Shown: one piece after another, positions 1-6,991 of the stretch
Layout: each line of letters starts with the position of its first letter
Numbering within the stretch: position 1 is the first letter of the stretch
NCBI GenBank assembly: GCA_900552845.1
Contig: USBC01000009.1
Coordinates: 1-22,287 of the forward strand
Reading direction: 5' to 3'
Source of the DNA: an uncultured Oscillospiraceae bacterium
GTDB taxonomy: Bacteria; Bacillota; Clostridia; Oscillospirales; Ruminococcaceae
Length of the DNA stretch: 22,287 nt
The notes under the pieces: model-generated
Told to the model about the DNA's origin: nothing
What the model saw: only the letters and a program-made list of their open reading frames with translations
Database searches by the model: none
Made by a program: the position numbers and the translations under genes

Positions 1-327
1 GGTGAAGGAAACGGTAGCGCAGCGGGGAATAGCAAAGAATGGACCAATGGTGAGGTACAGCGCACAGGTAAAGAAATAGGCATAGGGACGGTTTACCTTG
101 CTGCTGAGGGAAAACAGACCATCACTGCGGGAAAGACCCAGAGCTGCAACACCCAACAGCGGCAGTCCAACACCGGTAATCAGCAGTCCCAGAATGGCGC
201 TCCACATATTGCGGCCGGCAAGCTGACCCACTGCAGTGGGGAAGATGAGGTTACCTGCGCCGAAGAACAAGCCAAACAGCATGCTGGCAACATAGACGTA
301 CTCTTTTACGGTTAGTTTCTTTTTCAT
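1..327 (-). CDS. brnQ: Branched-chain amino acid carrier, LIVCS family (partial)
   Basis: This is the first 109 codons of a membrane carrier that takes up leucine, isoleucine and valine with a cation; the rest lies beyond position 1. The reverse-strand start is ATG at 327-325, preceded by AAAGGAG with a 5-nt gap. The N-terminus reads MKKKLTVKEYVYVASMLFG, then LFFGAGNLIFP. The GAGNLIFP stretch is the most recognisable signature of the BrnQ/LIVCS family and sits in the first membrane helix. A second and a third hydrophobic helix follow. It lies downstream of tRNA-Ala on the same strand but behind that gene's terminator, so it probably uses its own promoter near 374. No T-box or other long leader fits in the short gap. 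Family assignment is firm; substrate preference among the three amino acids is not visible. Confidence 0.9.
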   Translation of the reverse strand, partial: MKKKLTVKEYVYVASMLFGLFFGAGNLIFPTAVGQLAGRNMWSAILGLLITGVGLPLLGVAALGLSRSDGLFSLSSKVNRPYAYFFTCALYLTIGPFFAIPRCATVSFT

Positions 328-373
328 GGTGTCTCCTTTGTCGATGAGGAACGGGAACAAAAACAGTCGGTCG

Positions 374-379
374 ATTATA
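374..379 (-). promoter_or_regulatory. Possible -10 box for brnQ
   Basis: A perfect TATAAT lies on the minus strand at 379-374, directly after the U-tract of the tRNA-Ala terminator and about 45 bases before the brnQ start. No good -35 is visible at 16-18 bp, where the terminator hairpin lies, so the call is tentative. Confidence 0.3.
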
Positions 380-380
380 C

Positions 381-410
381 AAAAAGACCGCAGAAACTGT
401 GTTCCTGCGG
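381..410 (-). terminator. Rho-independent terminator of tRNA-Ala
   Basis: Read on the minus strand, CCGCAG (410-405) pairs with CTGCGG (393-388). Three more pairs form after one mismatch, with a TGT loop, and the stem is followed by a run of five T. It lies 8 bases past the CCA end of the tRNA. Confidence 0.75.
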
Positions 411-418
411 ATCTCTTT

Positions 419-494
419 TGGTGGAGACGAAGAGGATCGAACTCTCTACCTCTTGACTGCCAGTCAAGCGCTCTCCCAAGTGAGCTACGCCCCC
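419..494 (-). tRNA. tRNA-Ala (anticodon GGC)
   Basis: A full 76-base cloverleaf is present on the minus strand. The acceptor stem GGGGGCG pairs with CGTCTCC and contains the G3:U70 wobble that marks alanine tRNAs. The D-stem is GCTC/GAGC, the anticodon stem CTTGA/TCAAG with loop CTGGCAG (anticodon GGC, reading GCC and GCU), and the T-stem GAGAG/CTCTT with loop TTCGATC. The discriminator base is A and the CCA end is encoded. It has its own promoter (518-546) and terminator (381-410), so it is a single-gene unit between the ABC operon and brnQ. Confidence 0.97.
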
Positions 495-517
495 ATGTGT
501 TTTCGGACTGCTTGACT

Positions 518-546
518 ATAATAGCATACCGCAAAGTTTTTGTAAA
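518..546 (-). promoter_or_regulatory. Promoter of tRNA-Ala
   Basis: On the minus strand TTTACA (546-541) and TATTAT (523-518) are separated by exactly 17 bp. The -10 box ends 23 bases before the tRNA 5' end, as expected for a short tRNA leader. Confidence 0.75.
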
Positions 547-567
547 GCCTTTTTTTCAAAAATCACG

Positions 568-603
568 AAAAAATTCGGGCATAGCAGAATACTTTGCCCG
601 AAT
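568..603 (-). terminator. Terminator of the marR-ABC operon
   Basis: On the minus strand ATTCGGGCA (603-595) pairs with TGCCCGAAT (581-573), a perfect 9-bp stem with a 13-base loop, followed by a run of T. It begins 13 bases after the stop codon of the last ABC gene. Confidence 0.88.
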
Positions 604-616
604 GATTCGTTGCACT

Positions 617-2536
617 TTATTCCAGTTCAAAGGCGCCGGTATACAGCTGATAGTATTTCCCTTTTTGAGCGATCAACGTTTCGTGAGTTCCTCGTTCAAT
701 GATTCGCCCATGCTCCAGAACCATAATGACATCGGCATTCTGTACGGTGGAGAGCCGGTGCGCAATGACAAATACCGTCCGTCCGTGCATCAGCCGGTCC
801 ATACCCCGCTGCACGATCGTCTCGGTTCGGGTATCAATGCTGGAGGTCGCCTCATCTAAGATCATAACGGGGGGATCGGCTACCGCTGCCCGCGCAATGG
901 AGATCAACTGCCGCTGCCCCTGAGAAAGGCTGCCGCCATCGCCGGAAAGAACCGTTTGGTAGCCTTCCGGCAGACGCGAAATAAATTCATGCGCATTGGC
1001 AAGCTTTGCCGCAGCTATACATTCCTCGTCGGAGGCGTCCAGCCGACCATAGCGGATATTATCCATCACAGTGCCGGTAAAGAGATTAACGTCCTGCAAT
1101 ACCACACCAAGGCTTCGGCGCAGATCACTCTTTTTAATCTTGTTGATATTGATTCCGTCATAGCGGATCTTGCCGTCTGCAATATCGTAAAAGCGGTTGA
1201 TCAGGTTGGTGATGGTAGTCTTACCCGCGCCTGTTGCTCCCACGAAAGCTACCTTCTGTCCCGGCTCGGCATACAGGGTAATATCATGCAGAACGGGCTT
1301 TCCATCAACATAGGAAAAATCCACATCTTTCATGCGCACATCGCCGTGCTGCCTTATCAGCTCATAGCCGCCTTCCGGCAGAGGCTTTTTCCATGCCCAG
1401 ATACCGGTGCGGCAGTTGGATTCAACCAATGCTCCGTCCTTCTCCTCGGCATTCACCAGCGTTACTACGCCGTGATCCTCCTCACTGGGTTCGTCCATCA
1501 GTTCAAAGATGCGCTCCGCACCAGCCAGTGCCATCACCACTGAGTTGATCTGCTGTGAGACTTGACTGATGGGCATGGTAAAGCTGCGGCTGAGCTGCAG
1601 GAAAGAAGCAATGCTGCCCAGTGTCATTATCCCCATGCCGGTCAGGGTCAGGTTGGGCACGGCGGCAATGGCAAGCAGCCCGCCCACAATGGCGACCAGA
1701 ACATACTGCAAATGCCCCAAATTGCCCATAATGGGCATCATGATATTGGCATAGGTGTTGGCTTTGGTAGCATTTTCACGGAATTCATCATTGAGCACAT
1801 CGAAATCCTTCTGGTTCTGCTGCTCGTGGCAGAATACCTTGACGACCTTCTGACCGCCGATCATTTCCTCAATAAAGCCGTTTACTTTACCAAGCGACTG
1901 CTGCTGCTTTACAAAATACTTGGCACTGCCGCCGCCGATGTTTTTTACCACCCACAGCATCAGACCCAAAAAGACAAACATCAGGAGCGTCAGCCATACG
2001 CTGGTGCTCAGCATGGCGATGAATACTGCCGTGATGCTGATAATGGAGCTGACAGCATTGGGCAGGCTCTGACTGATCATCTGCCGCAGGGTATCGGTAT
2101 CATTGGTGTAGTAGCTCATCACATTGCCATGGGTGTGGGTATCAAAGTATTTAATGGGCAGCGTCTGCATATGGGAAAACATATCGTCCCTTATAGTTTT
2201 CAGGGTACCCTGTGCCACGGGGATCATCAGCCTCGTCTGTAAATAGGAGGCAAGCATGCCTGCCAGATAAATGCACGCCATCATGGTCAATGCGCCGAAA
2301 AGCGGCGAAAAATCCGGCGAGGATTGCCCGATCAGCGGGGCAATGTAGTCGTCGATCAGCGATTTGAGAAACAGGGAGGAGGCGACGCTGGCAATTGTAC
2401 TGATAAGCAGCAGAACAAATACGATCGCCAGCCGTGCTTTGTTTCCCTTGGCGATGTAACCGATCAGGCGCTTCAGTGTTCCCTTCGCGTCCTTTGCCCG
2501 CTTGCCGCCGGTAAAACCTCTTCTGGGTCCGCTCAT
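617..2536 (-). CDS. ABC exporter half-transporter, canonical ATP-site subunit
   Basis: This 639-residue protein has an N-terminal six-helix ABC exporter domain (about 30-345) fused to an ATPase domain (about 395-635). Visible motifs are Walker A GATGAGKTT (433-441), Walker B VMILDEATS with catalytic Glu562, and the H-loop His593 in FVIAHRLSTV. The signature is LSQGQ (537-541) instead of LSGGQ. An intact Glu and His together with an altered signature is the pattern of the catalytic partner in heterodimeric exporters such as TM287/288, BmrCD and LmrCD. The neighbouring gene carries the complementary degenerate site. About 50 extra residues (350-399) lie between the two domains, as in YheH-like proteins. 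Its start overlaps the stop of the partner gene (ATGA), with AAAGGAGG 9 bases upstream. Drugs or lipids are likely substrates, but none can be named. Confidence 0.93.
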   Translation of the reverse strand: MSGPRRGFTGGKRAKDAKGTLKRLIGYIAKGNKARLAIVFVLLLISTIASVASSLFLKSLIDDYIAPLIGQSSPDFSPLFGALTMMACIYLAGMLASYLQTRLMIPVAQGTLKTIRDDMFSHMQTLPIKYFDTHTHGNVMSYYTNDTDTLRQMISQSLPNAVSSIISITAVFIAMLSTSVWLTLLMFVFLGLMLWVVKNIGGGSAKYFVKQQQSLGKVNGFIEEMIGGQKVVKVFCHEQQNQKDFDVLNDEFRENATKANTYANIMMPIMGNLGHLQYVLVAIVGGLLAIAAVPNLTLTGMGIMTLGSIASFLQLSRSFTMPISQVSQQINSVVMALAGAERIFELMDEPSEEDHGVVTLVNAEEKDGALVESNCRTGIWAWKKPLPEGGYELIRQHGDVRMKDVDFSYVDGKPVLHDITLYAEPGQKVAFVGATGAGKTTITNLINRFYDIADGKIRYDGININKIKKSDLRRSLGVVLQDVNLFTGTVMDNIRYGRLDASDEECIAAAKLANAHEFISRLPEGYQTVLSGDGGSLSQGQRQLISIARAAVADPPVMILDEATSSIDTRTETIVQRGMDRLMHGRTVFVIAHRLSTVQNADVIMVLEHGRIIERGTHETLIAQKGKYYQLYTGAFELE

Positions 2537-4260
2537 TCCTCCAAACCTCCTTTCTGCTGCGATTCGTAAACCTCACGGTAGATTTCATTGGTTGCCATCA
2601 ATTCCTCATGGGTGCCGCAGGCGTTTATTCTGCCATTATCCATTACAATGATCTGATCGGCGTCCATGACGGAGCTGATTCGCTGGGCAATAATAATCTT
2701 GGTGGTATCCGGTATTTCTTCACGGAATGCTTTGCGGATCAGCGCATCTGTTTTGGTATCAACGGCACTGGTGCTGTCGTCCAGAATTAAGATCTTTGGT
2801 TTGCGCAGAATGGCGCGCGCAATGCACAGGCGCTGCTTCTGCCCGCCCGAAACATTGGTGCCCCCCTGCTCAATATGAGTCTCATATCCGTCGGGGAACG
2901 CTCGGATAAAATCATCAGCCTGCGCCAGCTTGCAGGCATGCACCAGCTCCTCATCGGTTGCGTCCGGGTTGCCCCAGCGCAGGTTATCCTTTATCGTTCC
3001 GCTGAAAAGCGTGTTCTTTTGCAGCACCATAGCGACATTGTGCCGCAGCGTCTGCAGGTCATAATGTCGCACATCGATACCGCCCACCTTTACGCTGCCG
3101 CCGGTCACATCGTACAGGCGGGGGATCAGCTGCACCAGACTGCTCTTGGAGGAGCCGGTACCGCCGATGATGCCCACCGTCTGACCGGATGGGATCACAA
3201 GGTCAATATCGTCCAGTACCGTTTTATCAGGGCGCTTGGCATAGCTGAAGCAGACATCGGTAAACTGTATGCTGCCGTCTTTTACTTCGTATACGGGGTC
3301 ATCACAGTTGGTAATGTCACTCTGCTCGTCCAGCACCTCCACAATACGTTCGGCAGAGGCACGGGACATGGTGATCATCACGAATACCATTGAAAGCATC
3401 ATCAAGCTGGAAAGGATCTGCATGATGTAGGTAAAGAAGCTCATCAGGTTGCCGGTGCTCATGGTGCCGATGACGATCTGCTTGGCGCCCAGCCAGGAGA
3501 CCAGTATCATGCAGGTATATACGCAGCCCTGCATCAGCGGACTGTTCAGCGCCAGAATACGCTCTGCCAGCGAAAAATCCTTGTAAATGGTGCCGGAGAT
3601 GGCATCAAATTTTTGAATCTCGTGATCCTCTCGAACAAAGTTCTTTACTACTCGAATACCGGAAAGGTTCTCCTGCACCACGCCATTCAGCCGGTCATAG
3701 GTTTTGAACACCCTCTCAAAGACCGGGTGTACACGGCTGATGATCAGGTATAATCCTATTCCCAAAATAGGGATAACAGCAAGGAAGATCAGCGAAATAT
3801 CGTGGTTGATGCGGAAGGACATCACCATGGCGAAGATCAGCATGGCAGGGCAGCGGATCAGGGTGCGAATGATCATCATAAAGGCGTTTTGCACATTGCT
3901 TACATCGGTGGTCAAGCGCGTCACCAGTCCGGCACTGCTGAATTTATCAATATTGGAAAATGAATACACCTGCAGATGATGGAACATATCATGCCGCAGA
4001 TTGCGGGCAAAGCCTGCCGTAGCACGGGCGCAGCTTCTGCCGCTTAATACGCCGAAGGCAAGTGCCACTAGCGCAAACCCCACCAAAATCGCTCCGTATC
4101 GCAGGATCATATTCATGCTGCCGGCTTCTATCCCTTTATCAATGAGGTCCGCCATTACGAAGGGAATAGCGACATCTAACAGCGCCTCCATCAATACATA
4201 AAGAGGGGAGAGGATCGCATCTTTTTTATACTCCCTTACACATTGGGCAAGTCGTTTCAT
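2533..4260 (-). CDS. ABC exporter half-transporter, degenerate ATP-site subunit
   Basis: This 575-residue ABC half-transporter has membrane helices over about 15-300 and an ATPase domain over about 330-575. Walker A is GGTGSSKSS and the signature VSGGQ is intact. The catalytic glutamate after Walker B is replaced by Asp (ILILDDSTS), and the H-loop histidine is replaced by Gln (IIIAQRISSV). These two changes together define the non-hydrolysing site of heterodimeric exporters, so this protein should pair with the product of 617-2536. The start is either ATG at 4260, 12 bases after AAGGAGG, or the adjacent TTG at 4263, 9 bases after it; ATG is preferred here. The ribosome site lies inside the end of marR, so marR and this gene are probably co-translated. 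Export of toxic compounds under MarR control is inferred from context. Confidence 0.92.
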   Translation of the reverse strand: MKRLAQCVREYKKDAILSPLYVLMEALLDVAIPFVMADLIDKGIEAGSMNMILRYGAILVGFALVALAFGVLSGRSCARATAGFARNLRHDMFHHLQVYSFSNIDKFSSAGLVTRLTTDVSNVQNAFMMIIRTLIRCPAMLIFAMVMSFRINHDISLIFLAVIPILGIGLYLIISRVHPVFERVFKTYDRLNGVVQENLSGIRVVKNFVREDHEIQKFDAISGTIYKDFSLAERILALNSPLMQGCVYTCMILVSWLGAKQIVIGTMSTGNLMSFFTYIMQILSSLMMLSMVFVMITMSRASAERIVEVLDEQSDITNCDDPVYEVKDGSIQFTDVCFSYAKRPDKTVLDDIDLVIPSGQTVGIIGGTGSSKSSLVQLIPRLYDVTGGSVKVGGIDVRHYDLQTLRHNVAMVLQKNTLFSGTIKDNLRWGNPDATDEELVHACKLAQADDFIRAFPDGYETHIEQGGTNVSGGQKQRLCIARAILRKPKILILDDSTSAVDTKTDALIRKAFREEIPDTTKIIIAQRISSVMDADQIIVMDNGRINACGTHEELMATNEIYREVYESQQKGGLEE

Positions 4261-4267
4261 CAACGGT

Positions 4268-4705
4268 TCATTCCTCCTTACTTGGGGTCAGGTTCGCCAT
4301 CACTTTATCCAGCAGGGAAAACAGTGTTTTTCGATCCGCAGCACTCAGTCCGGCGGTCGCCTTCTGTTCCACATGCAGAATATCCTGCTGCATTTCGGCA
4401 AGCTGTTCCATTGCGATGGGGGTCAGCACCAACCGCTTCAGGCGCGCATCGCCCTCCACCGGCTCCCGCACCAGCAGACCGTCCCGTACCATGATCTGCA
4501 AAATGCCGCTTGCAGTGCTTCGCCGGATATGAAATGCGGATTCTAAGTCCTTTTGGTAGACCGGCTGACCGTCATGGGCGTCTAAATAGCCCAAAAACAT
4601 TTTCTGCATCATCGTGCCGCGGCAGGTCGTACCGTTCAGCTCTTGATGGATCAGATTGGAGATGCATTTTATTTCGGAACACACCGATTTTTCCAGTCGT
4701 TTCAT
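4268..4705 (-). CDS. MarR-family transcriptional repressor
   Basis: This is a 145-residue protein of usual MarR size. A winged helix-turn-helix is visible over about 50-100: a helix with PVYQKDLESAFHIRRSTAS, a recognition helix ILQIMVRDGLL and a wing with EGDARLKRLVLT. Helical dimerisation segments flank it. It is the first gene of an operon with two ABC exporter genes, and its promoter is overlapped by a palindrome, so it most likely represses itself and the exporter until a ligand binds. The ATG at 4705-4703 lies 14 bases after AAGGAGG, a rather long gap, but no other start codon occurs in frame between them. Ligand unknown. Confidence 0.92.
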   Translation of the reverse strand: MKRLEKSVCSEIKCISNLIHQELNGTTCRGTMMQKMFLGYLDAHDGQPVYQKDLESAFHIRRSTASGILQIMVRDGLLVREPVEGDARLKRLVLTPIAMEQLAEMQQDILHVEQKATAGLSAADRKTLFSLLDKVMANLTPSKEE

Positions 4706-4727
4706 TGCTCGGGAAACAGCCTCCTTT

Positions 4728-4745
4728 TTGTTAGGATGCTAACAA
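4728..4745. promoter_or_regulatory. Likely MarR operator
   Basis: TTGTTAG-GATG-CTAACAA is a perfect 7+4+7 inverted repeat. It abuts the -10 box of the marR promoter and covers the expected transcription start. The TTAG-N4-CTAA core resembles known MarR-family operators. Confidence 0.7.
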
Positions 4746-4773
4746 TTATAGCGCAACGGCTTTCTGATTGCAA
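4745..4773 (-). promoter_or_regulatory. Promoter of marR-ABC operon
   Basis: On the minus strand TTGCAA (4773-4768) and a perfect TATAAT (4750-4745) are separated by exactly 17 bp. The -10 box shares one base with the palindrome at 4728-4745. Confidence 0.75.
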
Positions 4774-4897
4774 CCGTCAAAGCTTACAAGAGTATGGCAG
4801 CTTTGAAAACAATTTATGAACACGCTGCGCAGTCAAATTTCACATCTTTTTTGCAGAAATCTCTGTTACTCTGCGCCTATTTTTTCCCTCTGCGGTA

Positions 4898-4906
4898 TGG
4901 TAAAAT
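4898..4906 (+). promoter_or_regulatory. Extended -10 promoter of the barnase-glycosidase operon
   Basis: TGG-TAAAAT is a TGn-extended -10 box about 30 bases before the GTG start of the first gene. The -35 region (TATTTT at 17 bp) is poor, as is common with extended -10 promoters. It is the only good candidate upstream of the six genes. Confidence 0.45.
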
Positions 4907-4935
4907 AAATGTCGCAGCAGAAAGGAGGGAAAACC

Positions 4936-5445
4936 GTGAAAAACAATCTGATTACCCGCCGGTTGCCGGCGCTGCTGCTGTCACTGCTGATGGCTGTCCT
5001 GCTTTTTCTGCTGCCGGCATGCGGCAGTACAGCGCCATCACCCACAGAAAAAAACGATCCCGCTACGCAGGAAGGCACTGCTTTGCCGGCGGAGGACGGC
5101 GTTTACTCCACGCCGAAGGAGGTGGCAGAGTACCTGCATATCTACGGGCAGCTGCCGCAGAATTATCTCACCAAGCAACAGGCGAAGGCACTTGGCTGGT
5201 CGGCATCGGAGGGCAATCTGTGGGAGGTTGCCGAGGGTATGTCCATCGGCGGCGACCGCTTCGGCAATCGGGAGGGGTGCCTGCCGGAAGTCGAAGGGCG
5301 CGTATGGTACGAATGTGATGTGAATTACGCAGGCGGCTTCCGCGGCGCTGAGCGTCTGCTATATTCCAATGATGGATTGATCTATTACACCAATGACCAC
5401 TATGAGAGCTTTACCCCCATCTACGGGGAGGAGGAAACACCATGA
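4936..5445 (+). CDS. Barnase-family ribonuclease, predicted lipoprotein
   Basis: This 169-residue precursor of a guanyl-type RNase cuts single-stranded RNA. Residues 1-28 form a signal peptide ending in the lipobox LPAC, so Cys29 should be lipidated and the enzyme tethered outside the membrane. Residues 30-54 are a low-complexity linker. Residues 55-163 align end to end with barnase: NYLTKQQ (Lys80, barnase Lys27), KALGW, SIGGD.F.NREG, Glu126 (Glu73), GFRGAER (Arg136 and Arg140, barnase 83 and 87), and DHY with His155 (His102). All catalytic residues are therefore present. Cys115 and Cys127 have no counterpart in barnase. GTG at 4936 is chosen because AAAGGAGGG ends 6 bases before it; an in-frame ATG at 4909 lies upstream of that site. 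Its stop overlaps the barstar start (ATGA). Confidence 0.93.
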   Translation: MKNNLITRRLPALLLSLLMAVLLFLLPACGSTAPSPTEKNDPATQEGTALPAEDGVYSTPKEVAEYLHIYGQLPQNYLTKQQAKALGWSASEGNLWEVAEGMSIGGDRFGNREGCLPEVEGRVWYECDVNYAGGFRGAERLLYSNDGLIYYTNDHYESFTPIYGEEETP

Positions 5446-5741
5446 GAGAGATTTACCTGGAGGGTCGGCTCATGACCGACCGCACAGCGGCGCATGCTGA
5501 GCTGAAGGAAAAACTGTCCCTGCCGGAACATTACGGCGCCAATCTGGACGCTTTGTGGGATTGTCTTGCCGAGATTTCGCAGGAGACCGTCATCACTGTC
5601 CGCCACCCGGGGGCAATGCTTTCCGCTCTGCGGGAATATGGCTGCCGCCTGCTGATGACTCTTTTTGAGGCGGAAACGCAAAATGATGCCCTGCATATCG
5701 TTATTGGCACCCATACTGCCGGAGAGGGGGAGAAGAAGTGA
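5442..5741 (+). CDS. Barstar-family ribonuclease inhibitor
   Basis: This small cytoplasmic protein of 99 residues should bind and block the ribonuclease encoded immediately upstream, protecting the cell before export. The segment LPEHYGANLDALWDCL (27-42) matches barstar almost residue for residue. It includes the two acidic residues that insert into the barnase active site (Asp36 and Asp40, barstar Asp35 and Asp39). Glu76 in LFEAE matches barstar Glu76. Barstar Tyr29 is replaced by His30. The start ATG overlaps the barnase stop by 4 bases, with GGGGAGGAGG upstream, which couples synthesis of inhibitor and enzyme. The 3' end overlaps the next gene by 4 bases (GTGA), tying the pair to the glycosidase genes. 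Confidence 0.93.
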   Translation: MREIYLEGRLMTDRTAAHAELKEKLSLPEHYGANLDALWDCLAEISQETVITVRHPGAMLSALREYGCRLLMTLFEAETQNDALHIVIGTHTAGEGEKK

Positions 5742-6991
5742 ACGCATTTAGTTTTCCGTCGAATTTCGCACTGGGCGCAGCCTCTGCAGCAACACAGATT
5801 GATGGCGACTGCAAGCAGAGCAACTGGTATGACTGGTATCAAAAGGGCAAAATCAAGGATAACAGCGACCCGGATATTGCCACCGATCACCGCGGCCATT
5901 TAGAGGAGGACACTCGCCTGATGGCGGAGATGGGGATTCGCCACTACCGCTTCGGACTGGAGTGGGCGCGGCTGGAGCCGCAGGAGGGCGTGTTCTCCAT
6001 GGAGGAGATCGGGAAGGTGCGGCAGGAGATCGAGCTTCTGCACCAGAATAACATTCATGTTCTCCTCACGCTGCACCATTTCTCCAATCCCCTGTGGTTC
6101 GAGCGTCAAGGCGCTTTCTTAGGCAAAAACGCCGTGGAGCAGTTCCTTGCCATGGTGGAATTTGCTGTCCGTCAGCTCGGCGATCTGGTCGATGAGTATG
6201 TCACCGTCAATGAGCCGAATGTCTACGCTGTCTGTGGCTATTTGGGCGCAGGCTTCCCTCCCGGAGAGTTCAATATGCCCCACGCTCTGCGGGTCATGAA
6301 GGTGCTTGGGGAGTGTCATCGCCGTGCCTACCGTCTTATTCACAGGATTCATAAGGAGCTGGGCTATGCCGAGCCGAAGGTCGGTCTTGCCATGCATATG
6401 CGTGCTTTTGTACCGTATAATGCCAAAAACCTGTGGCACCGCATCGCCTGCCGCATCTCGGAATACAACTTCCAGACCAAGCTGAATAAAACCTATATGC
6501 TGGGCAGGGACTGCCGCTATGCCGATTTCCTTGGGCTGAATTATTACGCCCGCACCGCTACCTCCGGCTTGGGGGACGGCACCCTGCCTCATGTTCCGGT
6601 CAATGATCTCGGCTGTGAGATCTATCCTGCCGGCATTGTGGAGTGTGCCGAAAAGCTGCACGAGCTTCTGCCGGAGCTGCCCATTTATATCACCGAAAAT
6701 GGCACCGCCGATAATCATGATGCATTCCGCCGCCGTTATCTTTGCGAGCATCTCAAAGCTCTTTCGGAAAGCGGTCTGCCCGTTACACGCTATTATCATT
6801 GGTGCTTTGTCGATAACTTTGAGTGGCTGGAGGGCTTTACCGCCCGCTTCGGTCTTGTGCATTTCGATACTGCAACCCATGCCCGCACCATAAAAAAGAG
6901 CGGCGAATTCTATTCCCGCATGATCGTCGAGCACGGCGTCACCGAGGAGATGGTGGCGGAGGTCGAAAAGGAGGTCTACCCCAATGGCTGA
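5738..6991 (+). CDS. GH1 beta-glucosidase-like glycoside hydrolase
   Basis: This is a 417-residue family GH1 (beta/alpha)8-barrel enzyme, slightly shorter than the usual 440-480. The N-terminus FPSNFALGAASAATQIDG is the GH1 opening. The acid/base is Glu159 in TVNEPNVY and the nucleophile Glu320 in ITENGTAD. The segment HWCFVDNFEWLEGF followed by RFGLVHFD is typical of enzymes acting on free beta-glucosides. The Ser and Lys phosphate-binding loop of 6-phospho-beta-glucosidases is not seen, which fits a symporter rather than a PTS partner. There is no signal peptide, so it acts in the cytoplasm. The GTG start overlaps the barstar stop and is preceded by a purine-rich GGAGAGGGGGAGAAG stretch. 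The end overlaps the next gene by 8 bases. The natural substrate could be a beta-glucoside or beta-galactoside. Confidence 0.92.
   Translation: MNAFSFPSNFALGAASAATQIDGDCKQSNWYDWYQKGKIKDNSDPDIATDHRGHLEEDTRLMAEMGIRHYRFGLEWARLEPQEGVFSMEEIGKVRQEIELLHQNNIHVLLTLHHFSNPLWFERQGAFLGKNAVEQFLAMVEFAVRQLGDLVDEYVTVNEPNVYAVCGYLGAGFPPGEFNMPHALRVMKVLGECHRRAYRLIHRIHKELGYAEPKVGLAMHMRAFVPYNAKNLWHRIACRISEYNFQTKLNKTYMLGRDCRYADFLGLNYYARTATSGLGDGTLPHVPVNDLGCEIYPAGIVECAEKLHELLPELPIYITENGTADNHDAFRRRYLCEHLKALSESGLPVTRYYHWCFVDNFEWLEGFTARFGLVHFDTATHARTIKKSGEFYSRMIVEHGVTEEMVAEVEKEVYPNG

Noticed and set aside
4817..4830. cre-like catabolite control site upstream of the barnase-glycosidase operon
   Set aside because: Only about 10 of 14 consensus positions match and the symmetry is broken on the right arm, so CcpA control cannot be claimed.
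4909..4935. Earlier ATG start for the barnase gene at 4909
   Set aside because: The ribosome site AAAGGAGGG lies after this ATG and just before the GTG at 4936; the extra residues would also spoil the signal peptide start.
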